A stretch of 64,000 nt of DNA from Parapedobacter sp964613725 (GTDB lineage Bacteria > Bacteroidota > Bacteroidia > Sphingobacteriales > Sphingobacteriaceae), in assembly GCA_964613725.1 (NCBI GenBank), contig CAZTJY010000001.1:1-64000 (forward strand), written 5' to 3'. Position 1 is the first letter of the stretch; every line of letters starts with the position of its first letter. The translations under genes and the position numbers were made by a program. A model generated the notes under the pieces. It saw nothing but the letters and a program-made list of their open reading frames with translations. It was not told where the DNA came from and made no database searches. Of the stretch, positions 41,629 to 51,716 are shown one piece after another.

Positions 41629-41686
41629 ATCGTCTTTTTATCGTAAAAAAGACGATGGATTCTCGATGAAAAGACGATGAAAAGAC
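41629..41686. repeat. hairpin plus tandem 11-bp repeats
   Basis: ATCGTCTTTTT (41629-41639) and AAAAAGACGAT (41646-41656) form an 11-bp stem with a 6-nt loop. The unit GATGAAAAGAC then occurs twice in tandem (41665-41675 and 41676-41686), and GACGAT occurs once more after it. The same word AAAAGACGAT is thus present three times on one strand and once inverted. Confidence 0.7.
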
Positions 41687-41712
41687 GATAGATTTTAATT
41701 AATTACCATTAG

Positions 41713-41973
41713 TTAATCCCTTTGGTTTACCATATTAGTCAGAAAATAGGGAGGCCGTTGGGTTATCCCTTCCACTGTACGGGACGTCCTCCTTAAAGCC
41801 CATTTTTTTCGGCTTTCCACGGCTTCGATATCATCGGGTGACAAGACAATACGCTTTTTCCAAACAGCAATATCACTTACATCGCCCATCCGGGAAGCAA
41901 AGAGCCCGGATAAGACCAATAGCCGCTTAGCGACAATTTGAAAACTGCGGTAATCTCCTTCTAGACCTTTCAT
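41713..41973 (-). CDS. possible small ORF in the intergenic region
   Basis: 86 codons from ATG 41973, with AAGGGA just upstream. The product is basic (FQIVAKRLLVLSGLFASRMGDVSD near the start, then WKKRIVLSPDD and SRKKWALRRTSRT) and has no recognisable domain. It could be a real small gene, a remnant of a mobile element, or chance. Confidence 0.25.
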   Translation of the reverse strand: MKGLEGDYRSFQIVAKRLLVLSGLFASRMGDVSDIAVWKKRIVLSPDDIEAVESRKKWALRRTSRTVEGITQRPPYFLTNMVNQRD

Positions 41974-42136
41974 ACATCCCTTATTCTACACCCGTCGTCT
42001 CTGTCAGAACGAGGCGAGGCATCGGGCCAGCCATTCCATACTACGTACGGCTAACTGCCAAACCTCCCAAGCACCCCTCATTGCCGCCTTTATAAACCTT
42101 AAGGATAATTATCCATCATTTTCATAAAACTCTCTA

Positions 42137-42167
42137 TTTGATTACGGTGCAAAAACCGCAACCTTTG
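42137..42167 (+). promoter_or_regulatory. promoter of the polysaccharide utilization operon
   Basis: TTTG (42137-42140), a 19-nt spacer and AACCTTTG (42160-42167) match the two elements of a Bacteroidota promoter with one mismatch in the -7 box. The leader to the SusC start is 60 nt and AT-rich. It probably drives the whole run of genes to about 61.8 kb. Confidence 0.6.
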
Positions 42168-42227
42168 TCATATTAAGCGGCTTAGCAATTATAAAACTAA
42201 TCGTAAACTATTTAATAACTCATCACA

Positions 42228-45200
42228 ATGAAAAGATATATACGCACTTTTGGGTGGATATTCGCACTTTTCATCCCTCTTGGAAGCTTTTCACAATCCA
42301 GCACAGTCAAAGGCAAAGTAACAGATGGCCGCGACCCTTTGATTGGCGTAACTGTCCGTGTAAAAGACAGTCCACAAGTGGTAACCACCGATGAAAAAGG
42401 AGAATTCTCCATCCAGTCCGAAGTGAACGATATCCTTATACTGACTTATGTAGGGTACCACACGAAAGAAATACCTGTTGATAGCCGAAACTGGATCGCA
42501 ATCCAATTGGAGCCCGACAACACCGACCTCAATGAAGTGGTGGTGGTGGGTTACGGTGAACAACGGAAAATCACAACGACCGGAGCAATTAGTTCCGTTT
42601 CGGGGGACGATCTGGTTAAAGCGCCCGTAGCCGGAATCAGCAATGCATTAATCGGGATGGCCCCCGGTCTTCAGGCCGTACAGTCATCCGGCGAATTCGG
42701 CAACGATCAAGCAACCATTCTGATACGGGGGATGGCTACGCTCAACGCTGGCGGACGGGCTCCACTCATCTTAGTAGATGGCGTGGAGCGAGACACCTAC
42801 AACAATTTGGATCCCAATGAAATAGAAAGCATCAATGTATTGAAAGACGCTTCAGCAACCGCAGTATTCGGTGTCCGCGGTGCCAATGGGGTTATTATGA
42901 TTACAACAAAAAGAGGAGAAATAGGCAGTCCAAAAGTCAATATCACCAGTAATTTGGCCGCCATCCAACCATCTATATTGCCCGATTTGCTAGGCTCTTA
43001 TGAATATGCGCTGCTTCGCAACGAAGCCGAAGAAAACATGGGACGCACGCCCAGCTTTAGTGAAGAAGACCTCCGGTTGTACCAAACCGGTGAGGATCCC
43101 ATTTTCCATCCGAGTAAAAACTGGATGAACGAGCTCATCAAACCATTTTCCTTTCAGCAAAACTATAACACCAATATCTCGGGTGGCTCTGAAAAACTCC
43201 GCTATTACACATCGTTAGGTTATTTTAGCCAGAGTGGCGGCTACCGCCAACCGGAACAAAGTCTCGGCTTCCCGTTCAAGCATAACTACGATAAGTATAA
43301 CATCCGGATGAATTTCGATTACGAACCAGTAACCGATTTGTCCATATCCATCCAACTCGGCAATCAAATTACCGATAACTCCATCCCCAATGGCGGAGCG
43401 TGGGGGGCATTTGACAAAGCAGCTAATCTCCCCCCCATGACCAGCCCGGGATTTGTGGACGGCAAGTACATCGAACGTCTGAACGGCTTACCTGCAGGCG
43501 TTCCCAATTTCAACCCTTGGGGACAGGCAGGACCAACAAGTACAGGCGGGGCATTCGTTACAGACTCCTACTCCAGTACGTTGAATACTAACCTTCAATT
43601 GAAGTACGACCTCCACCGCCTGCTGCCGGGCTTATCCGTCCGCGGGATGGGCGCATACGATAGCCATTACCTGAAAAACCATGTGCGCAGTAAATATTTC
43701 CCGGCTTATACGATATTGAAAGACGACGCTACACCTGAGGGTTTCATCATGTACCAAAGCACAGAGGACGGCCCGTTTTATAATGTATCCGAATCGATAT
43801 CTGACAATAACAAATGGCGGAAAATGTATGTCGAAGCAGCTATTGATTACAAACAGTCATTCGGTGGTACCCACAACGTAACCGGACTATTGTTGGGGAA
43901 TTTCCAACGTGCGTTTTATCCCAACCTACAATACAAGCTGCCCACAGCGTACCTCGGCCTGGTATCCCGGATCACCTACGATTATAAAAACCGTTACCTC
44001 ACAGAATTAAATATGGGCTACAACGGATCGGAAAACTTCCCAGAAGGCAAGCGCTTCGGTTTCTTCCCGTCGGTATCACTGGGTTGGGTTGCGTCATCGG
44101 AAAGCTTCTTCCCCGAGAACGATTGGGTGACCTTCCTCAAAATCAGGGGCTCCTATGGAGAAGTAGGGAACGACAAAATCGGTGGTGAGCGCTACCTCTA
44201 CCTCAACGGTCCTTACCAACTATACAATGGTGGTTTCCAAGCGGTCGTATTCGGCGAAGCCGGCACTAACATGGCCCGATACAACATGTACCAAGAAGGT
44301 AAGCTGGGTAATCCCGATGTCACTTGGGAGCGCGCAAAAAAACTGAACATCGGTGCGGAAATGAAATTTTTCGGTGACCGCGTATCACTAGTAGGGGATT
44401 ATTTCGAAGAAAAACGCGATAATATCCTCTGGACATTATCTACTGTCCCTGAACTGGTAGCGACCCAATTACCTCCGGCAAACATTGGTAAAGTGGAAAA
44501 CGCCGGTTATGAAATCGAATTGGGCTTCGACGAACGATCTACCACGGTTAGGTATTGGCTTAAGGGATCTTATGCGTTCGCGCGCAATAAAATCATCTTC
44601 CAAGATGAGCCCGAAAGGCAATACGATTGGTTGTGGCGCACGGGCCGGCCCATCAATCAGTACTTCGGCTTGACGTTCGAAGGATTTTACAATACCGTGG
44701 AAGAGCTTGAGAACGCGCCCCAATCGCAATGGGCAACAGGAGGATTGCAATTGGGCGACATGAAGTACAAAGACCTGAACGGTGACGATGCAATTACAAC
44801 CGATGATATGGGCCCGGTAGGCCATTCTAGCTGGCCCGAGATCACCTATACCGTACAAGGCGGTGTCAGTTGGAAAGGGTTTGACTTATCCGTACTATTC
44901 CAAGGAACGGACAACGTATCGGTTAGTTTCTCATCTGCTGCTGCTTATCCGTTTACTTCGGATTGGGGGTCGGCCCAGCGGTGGCATACAGAACGTTGGA
45001 CACCCGAACGTTATGCAAATGGTGAACCGATAACCTTTCCCCGCCTGGAACTTTCGCCCGATCGCCAACACAATTACCAACCTTCTAGTTTTTGGGTACA
45101 GGACGCGTCTTACCTACGTCTAAAAAACGTCGAGATGGGCTATCGTTTCACCGCCGATGCGCTCCAGAAAATCGGATTGAGCGCCATCCGCGTGTATGTA

Positions 45201-45326
45201 AGCGGAAACAACCTGATTACGTGGACGAATATGAAGTATCAGAAAGACCCCGATGCGCGTGAACTTTGGGGCCGGGTATACCCCGCCATGCGCGTATTCA
45301 ACGGCGGCATTAATTTTCAATTATAA
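42228..45326 (+). CDS. SusC-family TonB-linked outer-membrane transporter (first pair)
   Basis: 1032 residues. A signal peptide (about 1-23), a carboxypeptidase-regulatory-like domain (about 25-100, VKGKVTDGRDPLIGVTVRV), the TonB-box region NEVVVVGYGEQRK (about 105-117), a plug with RGMATLNAGGRAPLILVDGV and FGVRGANGVIMITTK (about 165-225), and a barrel ending in MRVFNGGINFQL. SusC proteins import oligosaccharides across the outer membrane together with their SusD partner, encoded 18 nt downstream. Full length, no defects seen. Confidence 0.95.
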   Translation: MKRYIRTFGWIFALFIPLGSFSQSSTVKGKVTDGRDPLIGVTVRVKDSPQVVTTDEKGEFSIQSEVNDILILTYVGYHTKEIPVDSRNWIAIQLEPDNTDLNEVVVVGYGEQRKITTTGAISSVSGDDLVKAPVAGISNALIGMAPGLQAVQSSGEFGNDQATILIRGMATLNAGGRAPLILVDGVERDTYNNLDPNEIESINVLKDASATAVFGVRGANGVIMITTKRGEIGSPKVNITSNLAAIQPSILPDLLGSYEYALLRNEAEENMGRTPSFSEEDLRLYQTGEDPIFHPSKNWMNELIKPFSFQQNYNTNISGGSEKLRYYTSLGYFSQSGGYRQPEQSLGFPFKHNYDKYNIRMNFDYEPVTDLSISIQLGNQITDNSIPNGGAWGAFDKAANLPPMTSPGFVDGKYIERLNGLPAGVPNFNPWGQAGPTSTGGAFVTDSYSSTLNTNLQLKYDLHRLLPGLSVRGMGAYDSHYLKNHVRSKYFPAYTILKDDATPEGFIMYQSTEDGPFYNVSESISDNNKWRKMYVEAAIDYKQSFGGTHNVTGLLLGNFQRAFYPNLQYKLPTAYLGLVSRITYDYKNRYLTELNMGYNGSENFPEGKRFGFFPSVSLGWVASSESFFPENDWVTFLKIRGSYGEVGNDKIGGERYLYLNGPYQLYNGGFQAVVFGEAGTNMARYNMYQEGKLGNPDVTWERAKKLNIGAEMKFFGDRVSLVGDYFEEKRDNILWTLSTVPELVATQLPPANIGKVENAGYEIELGFDERSTTVRYWLKGSYAFARNKIIFQDEPERQYDWLWRTGRPINQYFGLTFEGFYNTVEELENAPQSQWATGGLQLGDMKYKDLNGDDAITTDDMGPVGHSSWPEITYTVQGGVSWKGFDLSVLFQGTDNVSVSFSSAAAYPFTSDWGSAQRWHTERWTPERYANGEPITFPRLELSPDRQHNYQPSSFWVQDASYLRLKNVEMGYRFTADALQKIGLSAIRVYVSGNNLITWTNMKYQKDPDARELWGRVYPAMRVFNGGINFQL

Positions 45327-45344
45327 CCATCAAAACTTGAACAT

Positions 45345-47111
45345 ATGAAACGACTGTGGCTTATTTGCAGCTTGATCGTAACCCTCACCGTGTATTCGTC
45401 CTGTGAAAAATACCTGGAAAAACCGGTGAGCAGCGATGTCACGCTGGATGATGTATTTTCATCAAGGGAACGGGCCGAGGAATTCCTTTGGAACGTTTAC
45501 AGTACGGCGTCTATTTTCGAATTTCCTTTCTATTGGTCCGCGTCGCACAATGGTTTCTACCATTATGGTTCAACCTATACCATTTTGGCTGCGGCATGCG
45601 ATGAAGCGGATGCGTATGCCAACTACACAGGTGCGGAGGCATTCAATACAGGCAATTGGAGCGCTACGGATATCTATTGGTACGAATTCAGAAGCGAGTA
45701 TTGCTATAAAGGGATTCGAAACGCCAATATCTTTATTGAGAATATCGATAAAGCCCCGTTCTCCGATCTCGAAAAGGCACAAATGAAAGCCGAAGCCATC
45801 TTCCTACGTGCGTTGATGCATTTTGATTTGATGCAGCGGTTGGGTGGGATTGTCATCGTTGATAAAGTGCTGAAGGTATCATCGGCCGAGGACGTTCCCG
45901 GCATAAAAGTCCCGCGGAATACGTTCGAAGAGACGGTAAACTTCATCGTGAACAGCTGCAATGAAGCAGCGGCAAGCCTACCCAACAATTATCCCAGCCG
46001 GTATCGGGGGCGAATCGTGAAGGGTGCCGCACTGGCGCTCAAAGCGCGGACGCTACTTTATGCGGCGAGCCCTTTATTTAATTCAAACGAGCCATACCAA
46101 CCCGTTGGAGACCCCCAGTTGCGGGCAATGATTGGGTACACCGATTATGACCCGAATCGCTGGCAACTCGCCGCTGACGCTAGCAAAGCGGTACTGGATT
46201 GGGCGGCCAACGAAAGCGGCTGGTGCGAGCTCTATACCGGAATGGATAACCCCGTGGATCGCTACGAAGAGATTTTCATCAACCCCAACGTAAACGAAAT
46301 CATCTTGGACGCCGGCTTGATGGGCCCCACGACAACCAACTACTTCATCCGGTTCATGACACCTGGCACAGTGGTGTACACGGGCTCAGATCCAGTCAAT
46401 ATCGGTGTCACGTTAAACTTCACCAAATTTTATCAAAAAGCCGATGGCACGGACCAAGTGTGGGATGAAGAAGAAAACACCCCTTACCCGTATGCACAAT
46501 ACCGGCAAAAACTAGACGAACTGGAGCCCCGTTTCCAAGCCTCGGTATTCCACTCGGGCACCGAATGGGCACGGGGCACGGGTGTTACCTACCACTTCTA
46601 CGAGCAAGAGGGCCGAATGCTCCACCTCTACCATGGCGTGGGTTTCTTGCGGAAATTTGTGAAAGGCGTTTTCAACGGATCGAGCCCGGCCCCTCGGTGG
46701 ATAACTTTCCGATTGGCCGAGTTCTTCCTTAACTATGCCGAAGCGCTCAACGAGATAAACGGTTCATCAGCCGAAATCGAATGGGCACTGAACAAAATCC
46801 GCGAGCGGGTCGACATGCCACCGATTGCCTACACCGACCAAGCCGATATGCGTACAAAGATCCACCGTGAACGGGCGGTCGAACTGGCTTTTGAACAACA
46901 TCGCTATTTCGACGTGCGCCGTTGGAAGATCGCCGGCGACGAGGGTGTGATGCGTGGTGCAATGTATGGCCTCAAACTAACGGGTGGTGATCATCCGACC
47001 TATGAGTTGGAACGGTTCGAAAACCGGGTTTGGGATGATAAGATGTATCTCTACCCCTTCCGGGTCAGCGAAGTCGACATCGGCTATATCAAGCAAAACC
47101 CGGGATGGTAG
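45345..47111 (+). CDS. SusD-family glycan-binding lipoprotein (first pair)
   Basis: 588 residues with a lipobox (YSSC, Cys20) followed by EKYLEKP, typical of SusD. The helical fold shows LMQRLGGIVIVDKVL (near 165), KGAALALKARTLLYAASPLFN (near 226) and the C-terminal MRTKIHRERAVELAFEQHRYFDVRRWKIAG. It caps the SusC barrel on the cell surface and binds the glycan. It ends 34 nt before the second SusC gene. Confidence 0.95.
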   Translation: MKRLWLICSLIVTLTVYSSCEKYLEKPVSSDVTLDDVFSSRERAEEFLWNVYSTASIFEFPFYWSASHNGFYHYGSTYTILAAACDEADAYANYTGAEAFNTGNWSATDIYWYEFRSEYCYKGIRNANIFIENIDKAPFSDLEKAQMKAEAIFLRALMHFDLMQRLGGIVIVDKVLKVSSAEDVPGIKVPRNTFEETVNFIVNSCNEAAASLPNNYPSRYRGRIVKGAALALKARTLLYAASPLFNSNEPYQPVGDPQLRAMIGYTDYDPNRWQLAADASKAVLDWAANESGWCELYTGMDNPVDRYEEIFINPNVNEIILDAGLMGPTTTNYFIRFMTPGTVVYTGSDPVNIGVTLNFTKFYQKADGTDQVWDEEENTPYPYAQYRQKLDELEPRFQASVFHSGTEWARGTGVTYHFYEQEGRMLHLYHGVGFLRKFVKGVFNGSSPAPRWITFRLAEFFLNYAEALNEINGSSAEIEWALNKIRERVDMPPIAYTDQADMRTKIHRERAVELAFEQHRYFDVRRWKIAGDEGVMRGAMYGLKLTGGDHPTYELERFENRVWDDKMYLYPFRVSEVDIGYIKQNPGW

Positions 47112-47145
47112 CATACAACTTCAATATTATTTCACAACGACAATT

Positions 47146-49989
47146 ATGAAACTTCCATTCATCAATCAATCGACATATCCCCGTCGCCGTACCACATGGC
47201 GCCTTTGGGACAAAATACTCGTTTTGGGTTGCCTTGCACCGCTCGCCGCACTTGCACAACCCGCACAAGAAACGCCACAAGACTCCGCCGTAACCGTTGC
47301 CTACGGGTTCCAACACAAAGACCGCGTATCGGCTGCCATAAACCACGTAAGTGGTGCGGAGCTGCGGAAAACACACACGCCCAACCTAACCAACGCGTTG
47401 ATGGGCCGGTTACCAGGCGTGACCATACTCCACAGTGGCACCGCACCGGGCGAAGATGAACCCAGTGTATATTACCGCGGCCGCCATACCTTCCAGAACA
47501 ATAGGCACCTGGTCATCGTGGATGGCATTTGGGTCAATGCCAACAGTGCAAGCAATATATCGCCCGACGAGATCGAAAGCGTCTCGATAATGAAGGATGC
47601 CGCGGCATTGGCGCAGTTCGGCGTAAAAGGCGCAAACGGCGTCTTGTGGATCACGACCAAGCGCGGCCGGGCAAGCGATCGGGTCAACATCAACTTGAAT
47701 GCCCGATACGGCAGCCAATTGCCCACGGCAATCCCCCGGATGTCGGGATCCTACGACTTTGCCCGGTTATACAACCTGGCATTGGCTAACGACGGGCTCC
47801 CCCCGGCTTACAGCAATTCGCAACTGGAGGGATACCAAAACGGCACCGACCCGTACCGCTACCCCGATGTAAACTGGTATGACGAAGTACTGAAAAGCCA
47901 AGCCCCCCTGCAAGACTATTCACTGACATTCGATGGCGGGAATAATACGGCGAAGTATTTCGTGATGCTCGGTTATTTGGATAACAGCGGACTATATAAC
48001 CACACGGACCAAGAACATAATGCAAACATCAATTATCAGCGGATTAATTTTAGGGCTAATGTGGATTTGAATATCACAAAGGGGTTAACTGCCGAGATTT
48101 CCCTGGGCGGAAATGTTCGAGACTGGAAATTCCCTCCGCTGTCTACATCAAATATGTGGCAATATATGGCTACCTACGCCCCGAACCTCTATCCGGTGAG
48201 AACACCTGAAGGTCAAATTACCGGAACGGCCGCTTTCCCCTACAATCCCGTGGGTTACCTGCTGGAGGCCGGTTACCAGTCAAGGCACGACCGGAATATC
48301 CAATCGCGGGTTCGATTGAAACAACAATTAAACTTCATCACGCCGGGACTCGATGTATTCGGCACTCTCCTATTCGACAACGAATTTAACAACCGATACG
48401 ACAAAACCCGGCAGTTTGCCTACTACGAGCCCATCGCCACGCCCTCTTCTACGGGTGCCGATTCGGTCTACTTTTTGCAACGTGGGCTCGATACCGACCT
48501 GACGGTTTCTACCGGTGGAAACTATGAAAATAACCGAGCCATCTTTCAAATCGGGTCTAATTACAACCGCGAGTTTGGCCCACATCGGGTAGACGGCATG
48601 CTCATGTATCAACTGGACAAATACACTGTGCTCGGCAATCCGGCCCCCTTTGCCATGCAAAACCTTTCGGGGCGTCTTACGTACGACTACCTCGGCAAAT
48701 ATGTAGCGGAATTCGGATTCTCCTATAGCGGAACGGAAAACTATCCGCCGGGCAAGCGCATGGGATTTTTCCCAGCACTATCGGCAGCATGGCTTCTACA
48801 CAAGGAAAACTTCTGGAATAACCAGTCGGCGGTTAACTATCTCAAATTACGTGCTTCTGCCGGGATAGTTGGCAATGATGCCGGTGCTGCGCGGTTCAAC
48901 TACAACCAGTACTGGGGTACCCAAAGCAGCCAAGGTTATTACTTCGGTACGGGGCTTACTTTTTACAATGCACTGATTCAGCTGGGCATGGCCAACCCCA
49001 ATATAACCTGGGAGACCGCTTACCTATACGGCATCGGAGCCGATGCCGCATTATTCGACAACAAGCTGAACATTACCGCGGATTTCTTCTATGAAAACCG
49101 AACCGATATTCTTGTAAACTCAGCGAATTACACGTCGGCATTAGCAGGTTACAGTGCAGGTGCCATGGAAAACAAAGGACAGGTAATAAATTATGGTACG
49201 GAAATCAGTGCCACGTATCGGAATAACACCGGTGCCATAAACTATACCATCGGTGGAGACCTTGCCTTTGCAAGGAACCGTATCAAAGCCTACTATGACG
49301 TGCCACGCAAAGAAGCTTACAGTTCCCGCGAAAATCATTCGGTAGGGCAATTTTTTGGGCTAGAGGCTATTGGTTTCTTCCGGGATGAAAGCGATATCGT
49401 TGCCAGTCCGGCACAAACATTCTCTATCGTACAACCCGGCGACCTCAAATACAAGGACCAGAACAACGACGGCATTATCGACATTAACGACGAAGTGGCT
49501 ATCGGGAAACAAAACTATCCCGAGATGACCTTGGCATTGAATGGAGGTATTATATTTCGCGGCTTCAACCTGGATGTATTCCTTCAAGGGATTACCAATC
49601 GCAGCGTTTACCTGAACAATTACCTGTTCCGGCCGTTTGTGGACCATGCAAACATCCTTTCGTGGGCGGCCGAGGGCTATTGGACACCCGAAAACCACGC
49701 CAGTGCCACGTTTCCTAGGCTGACAACGGAACCAAGTGCCAACAATTACCATCCATCCACGTTTTGGGTAAGAGACGCCAACATCCTCAGGCTGCGCAAC
49801 GTCGAACTCGGTTATACCTTTTCTAGCGAATTAATACAACGGCTGCGTCTCAGCACCTTAAAACTGTACGTCAGCGGATTGAATTTATTCAGTTGGAGCG
49901 ACCTTAATGTAGATGTGGATCCAGAAACCTTGAGCGCGGGCTATCCCGTAATGAAAACCTACAGTGCGGGCATCACCGTCAAATTTTAA
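47146..49989 (+). CDS. SusC-family transporter without N-terminal regulatory domain (second pair)
   Basis: 947 residues from ATG 47146; the open frame to 46984 runs into the SusD gene. After the signal peptide (ending near LAALAQ) the protein goes almost directly to the plug (SGAELRKTHTPNLTNALMGRLPGVT), so the carboxypeptidase-regulatory-like domain of the first SusC is absent, and I see no clear TonB box. The plug has the usual LVIVDGIWVN and FGVKGANGVLWITTKRG. The barrel ends in MKTYSAGITVKF. It pairs with the SusD gene 13 nt downstream. Confidence 0.93.
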   Translation: MKLPFINQSTYPRRRTTWRLWDKILVLGCLAPLAALAQPAQETPQDSAVTVAYGFQHKDRVSAAINHVSGAELRKTHTPNLTNALMGRLPGVTILHSGTAPGEDEPSVYYRGRHTFQNNRHLVIVDGIWVNANSASNISPDEIESVSIMKDAAALAQFGVKGANGVLWITTKRGRASDRVNINLNARYGSQLPTAIPRMSGSYDFARLYNLALANDGLPPAYSNSQLEGYQNGTDPYRYPDVNWYDEVLKSQAPLQDYSLTFDGGNNTAKYFVMLGYLDNSGLYNHTDQEHNANINYQRINFRANVDLNITKGLTAEISLGGNVRDWKFPPLSTSNMWQYMATYAPNLYPVRTPEGQITGTAAFPYNPVGYLLEAGYQSRHDRNIQSRVRLKQQLNFITPGLDVFGTLLFDNEFNNRYDKTRQFAYYEPIATPSSTGADSVYFLQRGLDTDLTVSTGGNYENNRAIFQIGSNYNREFGPHRVDGMLMYQLDKYTVLGNPAPFAMQNLSGRLTYDYLGKYVAEFGFSYSGTENYPPGKRMGFFPALSAAWLLHKENFWNNQSAVNYLKLRASAGIVGNDAGAARFNYNQYWGTQSSQGYYFGTGLTFYNALIQLGMANPNITWETAYLYGIGADAALFDNKLNITADFFYENRTDILVNSANYTSALAGYSAGAMENKGQVINYGTEISATYRNNTGAINYTIGGDLAFARNRIKAYYDVPRKEAYSSRENHSVGQFFGLEAIGFFRDESDIVASPAQTFSIVQPGDLKYKDQNNDGIIDINDEVAIGKQNYPEMTLALNGGIIFRGFNLDVFLQGITNRSVYLNNYLFRPFVDHANILSWAAEGYWTPENHASATFPRLTTEPSANNYHPSTFWVRDANILRLRNVELGYTFSSELIQRLRLSTLKLYVSGLNLFSWSDLNVDVDPETLSAGYPVMKTYSAGITVKF

Positions 49990-50002
49990 AAAAGACAACG
50001 AT

Positions 50003-51706
50003 ATGAAACACGTAACAATAACGATGTCAATACTCCTTCTGCTGGCGGCGACCAGCTGTGAGAAATTCCTCGATAGGGAGATCGAAACCAGCTACAACGA
50101 GGATGAAGTGTTCGTCAACTACGACAGGATGAGCCAGGCGGGCTATGGCGTCTACACGTTCCTCTTCAACCGCTTTGGGTTTCACCGTATAAACAACGCG
50201 ATGCTGGCCTCCGCCTGTGATGAAGCAGATCACGCGAACGCCAGTTCGACCATACACCAGTTCAATAGGGGCACCTGGAACGCGACGGCCAACCCGGAAG
50301 ACGGCTGGGCATATTTTTACCAAGGTATTCGGCGCGCGAATGTTTTCCTCGACAAATCCATCGATTTTGAACAGATCATCTACCGCGACACACTCGACCC
50401 CGACAACAAAAACATGTATGAAACCCAGGTGCGTGACATCAAGTGGTTACGTGCAGAAGTCAGGTTCCTCCGAGCTTTTTACCACTTCGAATTGCTGAAA
50501 CGATACGGTGGTATTCCGATCATCGAGCATTCGGAATACACCGACGACGAATTGCAACAAACATCCCGAGTTAGTTTCGATGAGTGTGTCGCCCACCTCG
50601 TGAACGAGTGCGATGAAACCATACCCGCACTCCGCGACACTTGGGTGGGGTTTGAATCGAACAAGTGGCGCGGACGGGTAACGAAGGGCGCGGCGTATGC
50701 TTTGAAAGCTCGACTGCTCCTTTATGCAGCAAGTCCGCTCCATAACCCTACGAACGCCGTAGAAAAATGGCAGGCGGCGGCGGAGGCGGCGCATGACGTA
50801 ATCGCCTTGAACCAGTACGGGTTGCACGCCAACTACATGCAGTTATTCCGATTGGGAAATGGTGCCGATGGCAATACAGAAGTTATTTTTGCCCAACAGG
50901 GGTGGTCGCGGAACGACTTCGAACGGATGAACTACCCCATCGGTTATGACCAAGGCGGCCAGGGAAGCACCTGCCCCACACAAAACATGGTAGATGCCTA
51001 CGAAATGAAAGCAACCGGTGCCGCAATTGGCGAGCCGGGATCGGGATATGACCCATCCAATCCGTATGCCGGCCGGGACCCTAGGCTAGGCATGACCATA
51101 CTGACCAACGGCGTCACATTCAAAGGGCGCCCACTTGAGCCATGGATAGGTGGACTCGATGGCTTAGGCAAATTAAAAGGAACGACTACTGGTTATTACC
51201 TTCGGAAATTCGTTGACGAAAGCCTCAATCTGGCTCAAAACCAGACTAGTGTACACACTTGGATACTTTTCAGGTATGCTGAAGTGCTGTTAAATTTTGC
51301 AGAAGCCATGAACGAAGCATATGGACCGGAGACAACTGCGGGTCTGAGCATGACGGCGAAAGCAGCGGTCGACATGGTACGTAGCCGCCCCGGGGTGGAA
51401 ATGCCGACGCTCCCCCCTGGCCTCTCGCAAGCGGAAATGAGGCAACGCATCCGCAACGAACGACAGGTAGAACTGGCGTTTGAAGAACATCGTTTTTTTG
51501 ATGTACGCCGATGGAAAATAGCTGAACAAACGGAGAATCTACCCGCTATGGCGATGCAAATAACGAAAAAGAGCGATAATACTTTTGATTACCTCGTCGT
51601 CAAAGCCGAAGACCGGAGATTTGAACCAAACATGTATTTGTACCCGATACCGGAAATTGAAATCCTGAAAAGTAAGGGCGCACTAACACAAAATGAAGGA
51701 TGGTAA
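50003..51706 (+). CDS. SusD-family glycan-binding lipoprotein (second pair)
   Basis: 567 residues from ATG 50003; lipobox AATSC (Cys19) followed by EKFLDREIE. It shares with the first SusD the motifs LLKRYGGIPIIEHSEY, KGAAYALKARLLLYAASPLHN and MRQRIRNERQVELAFEEHRFFDVRRWKIAE, but otherwise differs, so it probably recognises another part of the glycan. It ends 10 nt before the SusE/F-like gene. Confidence 0.95.
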   Translation: MKHVTITMSILLLLAATSCEKFLDREIETSYNEDEVFVNYDRMSQAGYGVYTFLFNRFGFHRINNAMLASACDEADHANASSTIHQFNRGTWNATANPEDGWAYFYQGIRRANVFLDKSIDFEQIIYRDTLDPDNKNMYETQVRDIKWLRAEVRFLRAFYHFELLKRYGGIPIIEHSEYTDDELQQTSRVSFDECVAHLVNECDETIPALRDTWVGFESNKWRGRVTKGAAYALKARLLLYAASPLHNPTNAVEKWQAAAEAAHDVIALNQYGLHANYMQLFRLGNGADGNTEVIFAQQGWSRNDFERMNYPIGYDQGGQGSTCPTQNMVDAYEMKATGAAIGEPGSGYDPSNPYAGRDPRLGMTILTNGVTFKGRPLEPWIGGLDGLGKLKGTTTGYYLRKFVDESLNLAQNQTSVHTWILFRYAEVLLNFAEAMNEAYGPETTAGLSMTAKAAVDMVRSRPGVEMPTLPPGLSQAEMRQRIRNERQVELAFEEHRFFDVRRWKIAEQTENLPAMAMQITKKSDNTFDYLVVKAEDRRFEPNMYLYPIPEIEILKSKGALTQNEGW

Positions 51707-51716
51707 CCGTAAATAA

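Larger units (their letters stand above)
41286..42136. other. long intergenic region ahead of the PUL
   Basis: An AT-rich stretch of about 850 nt with no convincing gene. It contains an inverted repeat (41422-41464), a hairpin and tandem 11-bp repeats (41629-41686), and a weak minus-strand ORF (41713-41973). No tRNA, IS end or recombinase was recognised. Confidence 0.5.

Noticed and set aside
41713..41973. Reading the small minus-strand ORF as a tyrosine recombinase fragment
   Set aside because: LLVLSGLFASRMGDVSD is only faintly like the recombinase core helix, and none of the catalytic Arg/His/Tyr boxes can be found.
46984..47145. Longer start for the second SusC inside the SusD gene
   Set aside because: The added 54 residues lack signal features and overlap the conserved SusD end; ATG 47146 gives a proper signal peptide.
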